Below are positions 1 to 9,900 of a stretch of 64,000 nucleotides of DNA, piece after piece. Each line of letters starts with the position of its first letter. The stretch's first letter is position 1. Source of the DNA: Leadbetterella sp. (lineage in GTDB: Bacteria; Bacteroidota; Bacteroidia; Cytophagales; Spirosomataceae); the NCBI GenBank assembly GCA_019638185.1, contig JAHBUH010000009.1:1-64000 (forward strand), given 5' to 3'. The translations under genes were made by a program, and so were the position numbers. Below the pieces are notes generated by a model. The model made no database searches, had not been told where the DNA came from, and worked only from the letters and a program-made list of their open reading frames with translations.

Positions 1-910
1 ATGTATAAAGCAGGATAATAAACGCCAGGGTAGAGGCTACTACCCAGGGCATGGGGATGGTATCCATCTTTTCCAGCTCGGGGGAAACTACCCCTTTATG
101 GATGAGGTGAAAGAGGATTACCGCCAGCGTATTATTAAAAATATGGGCAGCAATAGGTACCCAAATATTCCCTGTCCACACGTACAGATATCCGAATAAA
201 GCCCCCAGCATCACCCGGGGAAAGAAGCCGTAAAACTGGAAATGGATAGCACTGAAAATAATAGCGGAAAGCCAGACGGCCGCATGCTCATTGTTCAGTC
301 CTTTTAGTAATTTCCGCAATACAATACCCCGGAAGATCAACTCTTCCCCTATACCGGCGATTACACCCATTACCAACACACTCACGGATAACTGGAAGTA
401 AGTATCGGATTTGGCCATAAACTCGGTAAGCTGGGAAGCCGACCGCTCCATTTCTCTTAATACACTTTCCAGCCAGGCGGGCAACTGAATATTTTCATTG
501 ATGCTTGCCAGGTAGGAATTAAACGGCAGAGAGGTCAGCTGCAGGACAAATACGAAAAGGAAGACCGGAACGGCGGGTACCGGGCGGGAGTTAAAGTCGG
601 CTACGGTTTTCCGCTCTACCCACCACCAGTAGGCCAGCGCGGTCAGGATAAACAGAACGATGGAGGAAAGCCCCTGCATAATGATCAGCAGCCACCAGTC
701 TGATCGGGAGTTCATGAGGCTGCTCATTCCTCCGTTAAGGGCTTCCAGGTCAAAGTTACCGTCCGACTCATTCATGATAGCTCCGGCCATTAATCCCAGT
801 TGGATCACCGATGCCACCACAAAACCGATACAGATAAACCCGAACAGGACCAGCAGGGAAGACAAGGGGTCTCTTTCCCGGGAATTCCTCACAAATTGAA
901 CAAAATCCAT
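1..910 (-). CDS. CPBP family intramembrane metalloprotease (3' end cut by window)
   Basis: Translating the reverse strand from the ATG at 908-910 gives an open frame that runs off the left edge (about 303 residues present). The hydrophobic protein has several membrane spans and the three signatures of the CPBP (Abi/CAAX protease-like, PF02517) family: E189-E190-xxx-R194 in GEELIFRG, a His near residue 223 (AIHFQF), and H256-xx-N259 (HIFNN). In characterised relatives these Glu and His residues form the intramembrane catalytic site. The long N-terminal part before the motifs holds two or three further spans. Substrate unknown; bacterial members have been linked to bacteriocin self-immunity or protein processing, but nothing nearby shows which. 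It is transcribed divergently from the amino-acid permease. The C-terminus lies outside the window. Confidence 0.9.
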   Translation of the reverse strand, partial: MDFVQFVRNSRERDPLSSLLVLFGFICIGFVVASVIQLGLMAGAIMNESDGNFDLEALNGGMSSLMNSRSDWWLLIIMQGLSSIVLFILTALAYWWWVERKTVADFNSRPVPAVPVFLFVFVLQLTSLPFNSYLASINENIQLPAWLESVLREMERSASQLTEFMAKSDTYFQLSVSVLVMGVIAGIGEELIFRGIVLRKLLKGLNNEHAAVWLSAIIFSAIHFQFYGFFPRVMLGALFGYLYVWTGNIWVPIAAHIFNNTLAVILFHLIHKGVVSPELEKMDTIPMPWVVASTLAFIILLYT

Positions 911-975
911 ACGATCAATTTTTTGGCAAATATCGTCAATTTCCGAGAGCATTTTAAGCTCTTCCCGGATTACGA

Positions 976-1007
976 TTGATTTTTTGTGGGTTATTTATGT
1001 ATTTTTG
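976..1007 (+). promoter_or_regulatory. Putative Bacteroidota promoter of the APC permease
   Basis: TTG at 976-978 and TATTTTTG (TAnnTTTG) at 1000-1007 are separated by 21 nt, close to the Bacteroidota housekeeping sigma consensus, and lie 28 nt before the permease start. Confidence 0.5.
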
Positions 1008-1035
1008 TGAGTAACACCTAACCTAACTATTGTGA

Positions 1036-2487
1036 ATGGCAAATTTTAAACGCGAGATCAATCTCTACGATGCAGTCATGCTTGTCTCCGGATCCATGAT
1101 CGGCTCCGGTATTTTTTTAGTGTCTTCTGACGTAGCCCGACAGACCGGTGACGCCGGCTGGCTGCTTCTTTCCTGGCTGATAGCCGGTGGCCTGACCATG
1201 ATGGCCGCCCTCTCTTACGGCGAGCTAGCCTCCATGTTTCCCCAGGCAGGCGGGCAGTATGTATTTCTTCAGAAGGCCTATAACCGGCTGGTGGGTTTCC
1301 TGTACGGCTGGTCTTTTTTTACGGTGATCCAGACCGGTACCATTGCTGCCGTGGCTGTGGCTTTTGCCAAATACACAGGCGTATTAGCACCCTCTGTTAT
1401 TAATGACGAGCCTATCTTCAGCATCTACGGTTCCTTCCAGATTTCTTCCCAGCGGCTCCTGGCTATTGCCAGTATTATCCTCCTGACCTACTCTAACACC
1501 AAAGGGGTGAAGCTGGGAAAGATCATCCAGAATATTTTCAGCAGTACGAAGCTCATCGCCCTGGCGTTCCTGATCCTGATCGGGTTTATTTTTGCCAATT
1601 CCGAAGTCATTTCTGCTAATTTCTCCCAGATATTCCGGGGAAGCCCCACGGCCATGATCAATATGGACGGGCAATGGACCGCTACGATGATTGGTGGTAT
1701 GGGCATCATCCTGGCACTGGGCGTAACCCAAGTGGGTACCCTTTTCTCCAGTGATGCCTGGCACGGACTGGCCACAGCCGGTGATGAGGTGATCAATCCC
1801 GAGAAGAATATCCCGCGGGGCCTGATCATCGGTACCCTGCTGGTAACGGTGCTCTACCTGCTGACTAACCTGGTCTATCTTTTCATTCTGCCCCTGGAAG
1901 GAACTCCCGAAGCCGCTGACGTGATGGGAAGAGGCATCCAGTTTGCTTCCCAGGACCGCGTGGCAGCGGCCGCCACTGAAGTGATCGGCGGGCCTTCTAT
2001 GGCCGTTTTTATGGCCGTACTGATCATGATCTCTACTTTCGGATGTAATAACGGGCTAATCCTGACGGGTGCACGCATGACCTACACCATGGCTAAGGAC
2101 AAACTGTTTTTCAGGAATTTCGCTAACCTGAATAAAGAAGGCGTACCCGGTGCCGCCCTGTGGTGGCAATGCTTCTGGGCCAGTGTTTTATGCCTCAGCG
2201 GTAAGTACGGCGACCTGCTGGATTACCTGATGACGGTGGTTATCCTGTTTTATGTGCTGACCATTATTGGTATCTTTATCCTCCGCCGGAAAATGCCAGA
2301 GCATCCCCGGCCCATTAAAGCGCCTTTATATCCCATTCTTCCCCTGCTGTATGTGATTATTGCCTCCGCTATCATTATCATCCTGATCAAGGAAAAGCCG
2401 CAGTTTACGTTCCCGGGCTTAGGGATTGTAGCGCTGGGGATCCCGGTATATTTGTGGTTCAAACGGGGAGAGAAAGAGAATTTATAG
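1036..2487 (+). CDS. APC superfamily amino acid permease
   Basis: A 483-residue integral membrane protein with about 12 hydrophobic spans. The first span holds the APC substrate-site signature GSGIF (residues 23-27), followed by conserved family stretches such as SYGELASMFPQAGGQY near residue 70. Length and layout fit the LAT/SteT-like branch of amino acid transporters (proton symport or amino acid exchange at the inner membrane). A roughly 70-residue loop around residues 190-250, holding a GQW segment, separates the mid spans. The substrate cannot be read from sequence. The gene is monocistronic: its promoter lies just upstream and a strong hairpin terminator follows the stop codon. Confidence 0.9.
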   Translation: MANFKREINLYDAVMLVSGSMIGSGIFLVSSDVARQTGDAGWLLLSWLIAGGLTMMAALSYGELASMFPQAGGQYVFLQKAYNRLVGFLYGWSFFTVIQTGTIAAVAVAFAKYTGVLAPSVINDEPIFSIYGSFQISSQRLLAIASIILLTYSNTKGVKLGKIIQNIFSSTKLIALAFLILIGFIFANSEVISANFSQIFRGSPTAMINMDGQWTATMIGGMGIILALGVTQVGTLFSSDAWHGLATAGDEVINPEKNIPRGLIIGTLLVTVLYLLTNLVYLFILPLEGTPEAADVMGRGIQFASQDRVAAAATEVIGGPSMAVFMAVLIMISTFGCNNGLILTGARMTYTMAKDKLFFRNFANLNKEGVPGAALWWQCFWASVLCLSGKYGDLLDYLMTVVILFYVLTIIGIFILRRKMPEHPRPIKAPLYPILPLLYVIIASAIIIILIKEKPQFTFPGLGIVALGIPVYLWFKRGEKENL

Positions 2488-2513
2488 AGGGATCATACTA
2501 AACACAACCTAAA

Positions 2514-2550
2514 AAATAACCGGATCAGGGTTCACCTGATCCGGTTATTT
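2514..2550. terminator. Bidirectional rho-independent terminator
   Basis: A perfect 16-bp stem (AAATAACCGGATCAGG and its complement) with a 5-nt GTTCA loop. The outer A/T pairs supply a U-run in both directions, so it can end the permease on the plus strand and the Rpn gene on the minus strand. The stop codon of the Rpn reading frame lies in the loop and the first base pair, so the last Rpn codons form one arm. Confidence 0.9.
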
Positions 2551-3464
2551 TGTTTGAGGATATAATTTATCTTCTCTTCGCTTTCGCCGGTGATGGTTCT
2601 AATAGTGGCCGGCTTAATGCCTGCATCGTATGCGTTCAGTACAATTTGTACCATAGACTTTTCAAGCTTTGCCAAACCTTCTGTAAGTCCCTGCTCTTTC
2701 CCCTTTTGTATGCCTTCGGCCATCAATTCATCATATGCTGTTATCCTACTTCTCATATCGTCAGGTAAATTTTCAAACGATTCCTTAATAAACTTTGAGT
2801 CAAGGTGGGGACCTTGTAAAATATAAACAAAAATAGAGTAGGTTATGTTCAATCCCAAATAAGGCGTAAGATTTTCCAAAATTGTCTGAAAATGAACTTT
2901 GAGTTTTTCCGAATCAAAATAATATTTCTGATATAAGATCGTGCTTTTTAGTAAGCCATGTGTTAAAGCCAGTATTTGTTCATGCGATACTTCCTGCAGG
3001 TTCACAAATTCTGTGGCAAACGAGGGCAGGTAGATTTGCATTAAATCGGCGTAGTCCGAAAAACACGCATTCAGCGGTTTGAAATCCCAGGGCTTGTTAC
3101 CGTGGTAATACAGGATAGGTATAATGGGCTCCACTTTTTTTATTTTCCTTGATCTGTTTCCTGTATCCTGAAGAGAGGTAGTCAAGGAGTTGAAAAATCA
3201 CGTGAGGCTCTACATAGCTTTTATGTTCCAGAAGCAGGGTGATCTTAAGTTTCTTTTTTCCTGTATGCTAACACTCCACACTAGATCAGAAAACGATGCC
3301 TGCAAATTCTCACTGACATAAGAGGTATTCTGGGGTGTAAGTGTTGTGAAATCTATCATCTTCACCAGTGGTCCGGGAAGACATTCCTTCAGAAAATTTA
3401 CTGCCAGCACCTGATGAGAAAGCAGCTGTTTGATAAAATTATCATGGGTGTGAGTGATTGCCAT
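2532..3464 (-). pseudogene. Rpn family recombination-promoting nuclease / putative transposase, split by two frameshifts
   Basis: Start ATG at 3462-3464 (MAITHTHDNFIKQLL), the typical N-terminus of the Rpn/YhgA-like PD-(D/E)XK nuclease family (PF04754). The frame breaks at an A6 run (3254-3259): adding one A restores EKKKLKITLLLEHKSY, which carries the conserved LLEHKS segment. It breaks again at an A7 run (3135-3141): removing one A restores KKVEPIIPILYYHGNKPW. The rest reads openly to the stop and ends with the family's typical GIQKGKEQGLTEGLAKLEKS tail. The two indels compensate, so the full product would be about 310 residues. Either the gene is a recent pseudogene, it varies by homopolymer slippage, or the assembly has homopolymer errors. 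Rpn proteins are nucleases related to mobile DNA. An isolated gene, convergent with the permease. Confidence 0.8.
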
Positions 3465-3555
3465 TTTTCCAGTGCGAATTGCTTGTAATTTAAGGCTTAT
3501 ATGCCAAAAGTGCAAGGTTCGGTATCTGGAAAGTTGCCCCTTCTGGCCTATCCAA

Positions 3556-5052
3556 CTATTTAACTACCAGAACCCCCACCTCTACCGGCAGGTTAACCGC
3601 CCGGTTCTTTCGTGCCAGATCATGTGCACCCAGGATAATATCCGGGTGACCGTCGGCGTTGATATCTCCCAGCTCCAGAGCCATCCACTGACCTGAGGCC
3701 ACTTCTTTAAAGGTGGCGGGAGAAAAGCTATAGCCTCCCTTGTTCTCAAAATAAACAAACCCCTCCCCGGGTTCTTTCCGATAATAGGCAATGGCCGCAA
3801 TATCCAGGTCACCGTCACCGTCAAAATCGGCGCTTAGGGCCTTAGTAGCCCCGTAGAGCGGGTAAAACCAGGTTTGCTGAAAGCGGTTTTTGCCTTTATT
3901 TTCAAATATACGGATACCGTGATAGTTTTTCAGGGTAGTGGAGTAGTCGGCGTTGTCGCCGTTAGCATACAGGATATCGGGCAGGCCATCCTTATTAAAA
4001 TCTGCCAGCTCAAACCAGGACGAACCATAGACCGGCGAAAAAGTCAGAACGATTTCTTCCTTAAACCGTCCACGCCCCTTATTGTAGAAGATGGAGATGC
4101 CTTCCAGTCCCTGTGCATATAAGACCACGATATCATCTTTACCATCATTATTCATGTCTTTTATGAGCAGGTTCCTGGCCCCGGGCATGTTCTTAATCAG
4201 GGTCTCTTTGCGGGTCTTCCCGTCATACCAGGCCAGGTTACCGGTTTCAAAACCGAAATTACAGACCACCATATCTTCTGTTCCGTCTCCATTTATATCG
4301 GAAAAGGCAAAATCAGCGGGTTTATGGAGGTTTTCCTGGACATCCGAAGAACCTGTTTTTTGATTATACCGTATCAGTTTTCCGAGGCTTTTCTCGTGGG
4401 GGGATAATTGACCCAGGTCTAAGAAATACCAGTCATTTTTCCATTTCCGGATCACTGAAAAAACGCCCGGCTCCATAATGGAATCGGTCAGGACTTTCCC
4501 GCCGCTGAGAGAAAACCGTTTGATCTGCCCTCTCGGGCTTCCAGCCAGTACGGCCCCCGACTCCGGATCATATCCCAGGGCCGTGGTATTGTTCTGGTAA
4601 CCTTCACTGTGTAAAAAGGGAATAAAACTGAAGCCTTTCAGTTCTTCTTTTATGGGTTCGTGAGGGGGCTGGGGCAATGGTTTTTCCGGTGCATTTTTAA
4701 GATAGAAGTCCACTATTTTCTGATAATCTTCTTCATGAATTTTGGGCGTGAGCGGATATATGCTTTCGCGCACCAGGTTTTCCGTACCCTGCTGCACCTG
4801 GAGAACATTTCTACTGAATACATCCCCTATCCCCAAACGCATTCCCATTTCCGGCAGGGTCCGGTTCAGCCAGGTATTTTTATCTAGCATATCGGGCTTC
4901 ACATATTCATGGCAGCTGCCACAGTGCATTTTAGCGAGGGTTTCACCGGGTAGGCCGGAGAGCTCAGGGGGAGCTGCATTTTCTGCCTGATTCCCGGAAG
5001 AGCAGGAGACAAGAAAGATACTGAAACCGGCGAGGACCGTAACACACTTCAT
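3556..5052 (-). CDS. Lipoprotein with cytochrome c motif and FG-GAP/VCBS beta-propeller repeats
   Basis: 498 residues. A lipoprotein signal peptide ends at LVSC17. A single heme-c attachment motif CGSCH (residues 44-48) opens a short cytochrome-like segment with a nearby PEMGM that could offer the Met ligand. The remaining roughly 360 residues form a propeller with at least five calcium-binding FG-GAP-type loops: DINGDGTEDMV, DMNNDGKDDIV, DFNKDGLPDIL, DFDGDGDLDIA and DINADGHPDII. It should sit on the outer or periplasmic face. Heme plus propeller suggests an electron-transfer or binding role, but no catalytic residues identify a reaction. It lies downstream of susC/susD but is cut off from them by a terminator, so co-regulation is not shown. 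Confidence 0.8.
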   Translation of the reverse strand: MKCVTVLAGFSIFLVSCSSGNQAENAAPPELSGLPGETLAKMHCGSCHEYVKPDMLDKNTWLNRTLPEMGMRLGIGDVFSRNVLQVQQGTENLVRESIYPLTPKIHEEDYQKIVDFYLKNAPEKPLPQPPHEPIKEELKGFSFIPFLHSEGYQNNTTALGYDPESGAVLAGSPRGQIKRFSLSGGKVLTDSIMEPGVFSVIRKWKNDWYFLDLGQLSPHEKSLGKLIRYNQKTGSSDVQENLHKPADFAFSDINGDGTEDMVVCNFGFETGNLAWYDGKTRKETLIKNMPGARNLLIKDMNNDGKDDIVVLYAQGLEGISIFYNKGRGRFKEEIVLTFSPVYGSSWFELADFNKDGLPDILYANGDNADYSTTLKNYHGIRIFENKGKNRFQQTWFYPLYGATKALSADFDGDGDLDIAAIAYYRKEPGEGFVYFENKGGYSFSPATFKEVASGQWMALELGDINADGHPDIILGAHDLARKNRAVNLPVEVGVLVVK

Positions 5053-5084
5053 AAAGATAGTTTAAAAAATCGCTTAAAAATAAA

Positions 5085-5122
5085 CAGAAAAAGTCGGAGA
5101 ATTACTCCTCCGACTTTTTCTG
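5085..5122 (-). terminator. Rho-independent terminator of susC-susD
   Basis: A perfect 15-bp stem (CAGAAAAAGTCGGAG and complement, 5085-5099 and 5108-5122) with an 8-nt loop, 15 nt past the susD stop. The A-rich plus-strand flank gives a U-rich tail on the minus-strand transcript. Confidence 0.85.
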
Positions 5123-5136
5123 AATCATAAAACTTC

Positions 5137-6909
5137 TTAGTATCCCGGGTTTTGCTTCAGTGGCGAGGTACCGTTTTTGGTACTCAGGTCAATCTGGCGC
5201 AACGGAATAGGATAAATTTCGTTTTTGCCCGCAGTAAACTTACCCGCTGCAACATCCGGAGTGATGGCTCCTTCGTATTTAAAGTAAGCATTCATGGTTT
5301 CTGCGGCAATTCCCCATCTCGACAGGTCAAAGAAGCGGTGACCTTCCATAGCCAGCTCCAGCTTTCTCTCAAAGTAAATGGCTTTTAGCGCAGCGTCTTT
5401 GCCCATTCCTGCGAAGGCTCCCGCAGGATAGACCTTCACTACATAATTAGCCGCCGGTTTGCTGGAAAATCCACCCATCGGATTAGCAGGGTCAGAATAA
5501 TCATGCAGCCAGCTGTCTTCTTTAGCAGCCCGTGCCCGTACCATATTTACCAGTTCCTGGGCTCTGGCCAGGTTGCCCAACTGAGCTTCTGCTTCAGCAC
5601 TCATCAACAGTACGTCTGAGAAACGGATAAGATTAACGTTAATGGCTGAACCGGGTGCCCATGAGCTTTTATCAGCATAAGTTCCCTGCGTAGCCTGCCA
5701 GTAAACACTTTTCTTAGGGGAGTACGGACCTGCATAGCTCTGATCACGAATCCAGGCTTGGCCAGGATGATAACCCCAGTCATGGAATGGAAGACCTCTT
5801 CTACCCACAGTCCAGTCAAGTCTTGGATCCAAAGAAACCGTTTTATCCGGAGTAAAGGCTGCAGTAGCTACAATTCCCTGGTCATTTTTCAGCGCCTTGG
5901 CATTATACGAACTTACTAAAGGTAAACCGGCAGCATCCGTCTGGAAAGAGTTAGCCAGGTCAATGCTCGGCTGGTAGAATCCACAACATCCGAAAGGCGA
6001 GTTATACGGGAAGTTTAACATCCAGCCCTGGTTTCCGTTATTGATAGAGTTTGAGCCGTCATTAGCTACCTGCTGCACAGCAAACACTGATTCCTTGCTG
6101 TTCTTAGTAGCCGCATTAAAGTTATCCTGGTAGCGATCCAGCAGACCGTATTTCTCACCGGCGGAGGTTACCCCGTTAGCAATCACTGCATCAAAAGTAG
6201 CTTTTGCATCTGCCCATTTTTTCTGATACAACTGGGCTTTACCTAAATAAGCCCCGGCAGCCCATTTATTGGCACGGCCTTTCTGGCTCTGGGTATTAGG
6301 CAGGTTATCGTAGGCAAATTTAAAATCAGCCTCGATTTTCGGCCAAACATCTGTATTATTTGCCACCCCGGCCGGATCCGCCGTAGTTTCATCTACCCAC
6401 GGAATATTTCCGAACATTTTCTTCAGTTCAAAATAGTAGTGTCCTCTCAGGAAATGCGCCTGAGCCTGAATACTCTTTTTGTCTGCATCGGAGATGTCTG
6501 AGGCTTCACCTACGTTTTTCAGGACGGCGTTAGTCCGAGCAATTCCTTCGAATGATACCACCCATTTACTGTTAAAGAAGCCGTTACTGGGGTCAGCAAT
6601 ATGCTGCATAATGGTGTTTATACCGGCCTGGTCAGTTCCGTCAGAACCTTTATGCGCTTCTCCACCGGCCACAGTACCGTAGATCCAGTTATCAGCCGCC
6701 ACATCCCAGGAAGAAGCTCCACCCATATCAGTACCGTCTAAGCCACCGTATGCACCGATCAAAAGGGCATCAATACCGGCACGGCTCTTCAACTGGGCAT
6801 CAGACAGCGCCCCCAGAGCAGGAAGGTCAAAGAATGAGTCCTTACAGGCGGTAGTCCCGAAGGTTAGGGCAGCCGCCAGGAATATCGAATATTTAAATTT
6901 ATTTTTCAT
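5137..6909 (-). CDS. RagB/SusD family outer-membrane nutrient-binding lipoprotein
   Basis: 590 residues with a lipobox at C22 (GTTAC). Family hallmarks are the N-terminal SusD-like region (GIDALLIGAYGGLDG), the helical TPR-like repeats (AKAQLYQKKWADAKATFDAVI), the C-terminal ERKLELAMEGHRFFDLSRWG segment and the terminal LKQNPGY. SusD-type proteins cap the SusC barrel on the cell surface and capture oligosaccharides or peptides. It follows its susC partner with a 20-nt gap, so the two form one transcript ended by the hairpin downstream. No glycoside hydrolase, sulfatase or sensor is next to it, so the ligand cannot be predicted. Confidence 0.95.
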   Translation of the reverse strand: MKNKFKYSIFLAAALTFGTTACKDSFFDLPALGALSDAQLKSRAGIDALLIGAYGGLDGTDMGGASSWDVAADNWIYGTVAGGEAHKGSDGTDQAGINTIMQHIADPSNGFFNSKWVVSFEGIARTNAVLKNVGEASDISDADKKSIQAQAHFLRGHYYFELKKMFGNIPWVDETTADPAGVANNTDVWPKIEADFKFAYDNLPNTQSQKGRANKWAAGAYLGKAQLYQKKWADAKATFDAVIANGVTSAGEKYGLLDRYQDNFNAATKNSKESVFAVQQVANDGSNSINNGNQGWMLNFPYNSPFGCCGFYQPSIDLANSFQTDAAGLPLVSSYNAKALKNDQGIVATAAFTPDKTVSLDPRLDWTVGRRGLPFHDWGYHPGQAWIRDQSYAGPYSPKKSVYWQATQGTYADKSSWAPGSAINVNLIRFSDVLLMSAEAEAQLGNLARAQELVNMVRARAAKEDSWLHDYSDPANPMGGFSSKPAANYVVKVYPAGAFAGMGKDAALKAIYFERKLELAMEGHRFFDLSRWGIAAETMNAYFKYEGAITPDVAAGKFTAGKNEIYPIPLRQIDLSTKNGTSPLKQNPGY

Positions 6910-6929
6910 TTTCTCGAATAATTTAAGAC

Positions 6930-9900
6930 TTAGAATGTTAAGTTAAGACCGATCAGGAATTGCTTCGTATTAGGATAGGTTCCTTCATCCAACCCGAACG
7001 CCGTAGAATTCTGTACCTGTCCCACTTCAGGGTCTGGTCCCGTGTATTTGGTAATCGTAAACAGGTTAGCGCCTTGAATGTATATCCTTGCGCTTTCCAG
7101 TCTCACTTTTGAAAGCAGATTAGCTGGAAGCCTGTACCCGATCTGTGCATTTTTAGCTCTCAGGTATGAACCGTTCTCTACGTAATAAGAGTTAGGTATG
7201 GTACTGGTAGAGAAAGATCCGCTGTTTTCCTGGATAGGGGCGGTAGCATTCTGATGCGTAGGCGTCCAGGAATCATACAGGGCTGTTTTGCTCTTAGCTC
7301 CCTGGAAGCTGGGGTAGAAGTCGGTCCACCATTTCACCTGGTTCCAGATGCTGTTTCCTTTTACACCATACAGGAAGATGCTGACATCAAAGGCTTTGTA
7401 TTTCGCACCCAGGTTAAGGCCATAAGAGAAGTCAGGGCTTGGGTTCCCCAAGTGTGTACGGTCATCAGGCGTGATCTTACCGTCGCCATTCACATCCTGG
7501 TAACGGAAACGGCCTACTTTTGCGTCGGTCTGGTAAGTACCTCCTGCCTTGGCATTCGCTGCATCCAGTTCAGCCTGCGAGTTCCAGAAACCTTCAATCT
7601 GGTATCCGAAGAAGCTACCTACCGGGTGACCCACCTGGTTTCTCACGATAGCCGCTCCGTTAAAACGCCGGCCCTCCTGGTCAAAATAATTAGCTCCGTC
7701 TGAAATTTTAATAATCTCGTTATTGTACGTAGTGAAAGTCAGCGTAGCATTCAGGCTCAGATCTTTCTGTACCTTTTTCTCACCGTAAATGGTCATATCA
7801 ATCCCCTGGTTTCTCATGGAGCCGATGTTTACAGAAGGCCGGGTTCCCTGTCCTGCGGTAGCCGGAAGATCCGGTGCAAATAACATACCGTTGGTTTGTT
7901 TTTTATACCAGTCAAAATTGATCACCAGGGCATCGTTAAACAGCCCGGCATCAAATCCGATGTTGGTATTCACCACTTCTTCCCATTTGGCATTCGGGTT
8001 TCCGATACGGGTTCTGATAAAGCCCATCACGGTGGTATTACCGGTACCGTTAATATCATAAAAGGCGCCGCCCCGGCTCTGGCCGTATGTGGTGAACTGG
8101 TTAGCCTGGTCTACGTTAAACTGGTTACCCATGGTACCCCAGCCCCCGCGCACTTTCAGGTCGGATAACCACGAAACATCCTTCATGAAACTTTCCTGCT
8201 TCACTTTCCAGGCTGCTGAGAACGCCGGGAATACCCCAAAATTCTGTTTGAACTTGGAAGAACCGTCGCGACGAACAATGGCACTCAGTATATATTTATC
8301 AAATGCCGAATATTCTACGCGGCCAAAATACGAGAACAGTGCCTCCTGCGACCGCCCTCCTCCGTTAGTCTGCGTTCCGGCACCGGTACTCAGAGTAGTA
8401 TAATCGGGGTCAAAAGAGAAATAACCTAATGTACGGGCCTGCATAAACCGGGATCTGCTGTAGTTAGATTCGGTACCGGCCAGCACTTTGAAGACATGAT
8501 CAGTATTCAGGTTAAAATCGTAGGTCAGGGTATTACTCCATGTCCAGCTGAAACCCGAAGTAGAAAATTCTTCATAAGAGTTTGTAGTACCATTTTCAGC
8601 ATTTTCATACTCCGGATAGTTGAATCCGTTTGAGAAACCATTGACTGAAGCACCCCCAAAATTGGTTCTGAATACGAGGTTTTTCAAGATATCTGCTTCA
8701 AGAAAAACATTACCGAATACTTGAGTATACAAAGTTTTGTTATTGGCGGCACGCTCGCGGATAGCCACGGGGTTACGGGCATTACCCATACCGGAAGCAA
8801 ATGAACCCGCAAAGTTTCCTTTAATATCGTAAACCGGGATAATAGGCTGCTCCCGGTAAGCCATACCGATGGCACTGCCTTCTTCCAGAATACCTGATCT
8901 CGGGTTATCCATGAACGCTACGGCCAGGTTTTCTCCTACCCGAATCCTTTTAGATACGTTATACTGGCTGTTAGACCGTAACGTATACCTTTTCATATAG
9001 GTATTCATGAGATTACCCACCTGGTTATAATAGTTCAGGGAGAACAGGTAGCTTCCCTGCTGACCACCTCCGCTTACACTCAGGTTATGGCTTTGCATAG
9101 GCGCATCTTTAAATATTTCATGGAACCAGTCAGTACCCGTTTTGTTCGCTTTTACGATCCGGTAAAATCCGCCGATATCGCTGGAGTTGGTATAGAAAGG
9201 ATTCACATTGTACTTCGACTCATCTACTGTGGATGCGCCGGTGGGAAGAATGTAGTTAGGCAGAACCGGCGTGGCGCCTGTTCCATACTGGGCATCGGAA
9301 AGAGCTAAGCCCATGTTTTTATACATCATCCATTTTAGATCCGCCATTTCCTGCGGGTTCAGCAGGTTATAGACATTTCCTTTGGCCACAGTCTGCGTAC
9401 CCAGGAAAGTATCATATGAAACTCTTACTTTGCCCTTTCCTTTCTTGGTAGTGATTACCACCACCCCGTTAGCCGCTCTTGAACCGTAGATAGAGGCTGT
9501 ACCGGCATCTTTCAGTACCTGCATGCTTTCGATATCGTTCGGGTTCAGGTAGTTGATATCCTGTGTAGGCATACCATCTACCACAAACAGCGGCGCATTA
9601 TTACCAAATGAGTTAATACCCCTGATCCGAATCTGAGGTGCCGTACCCGGCTGGCCGGATCCCAGCACGGTAATACCGGAAGCTCTACCCTGCAGCTGGT
9701 TAGCCACGTTAGAGTTAGGCTGCTCTACCAGTTCTGAAACTTTAACAATGGAAACCGCACCGGTCAGGTCTTTTCTCTTAGCCGTACCGTAACCGACTAC
9801 CACCACCTCATCTAAAGTAGCCTGATCACTTTTTAGAGCCACGTCTACCTGGCTTCTGGCACCTACGGCCACTTCCTGGGTAAGCATGCCTACAAATGAA

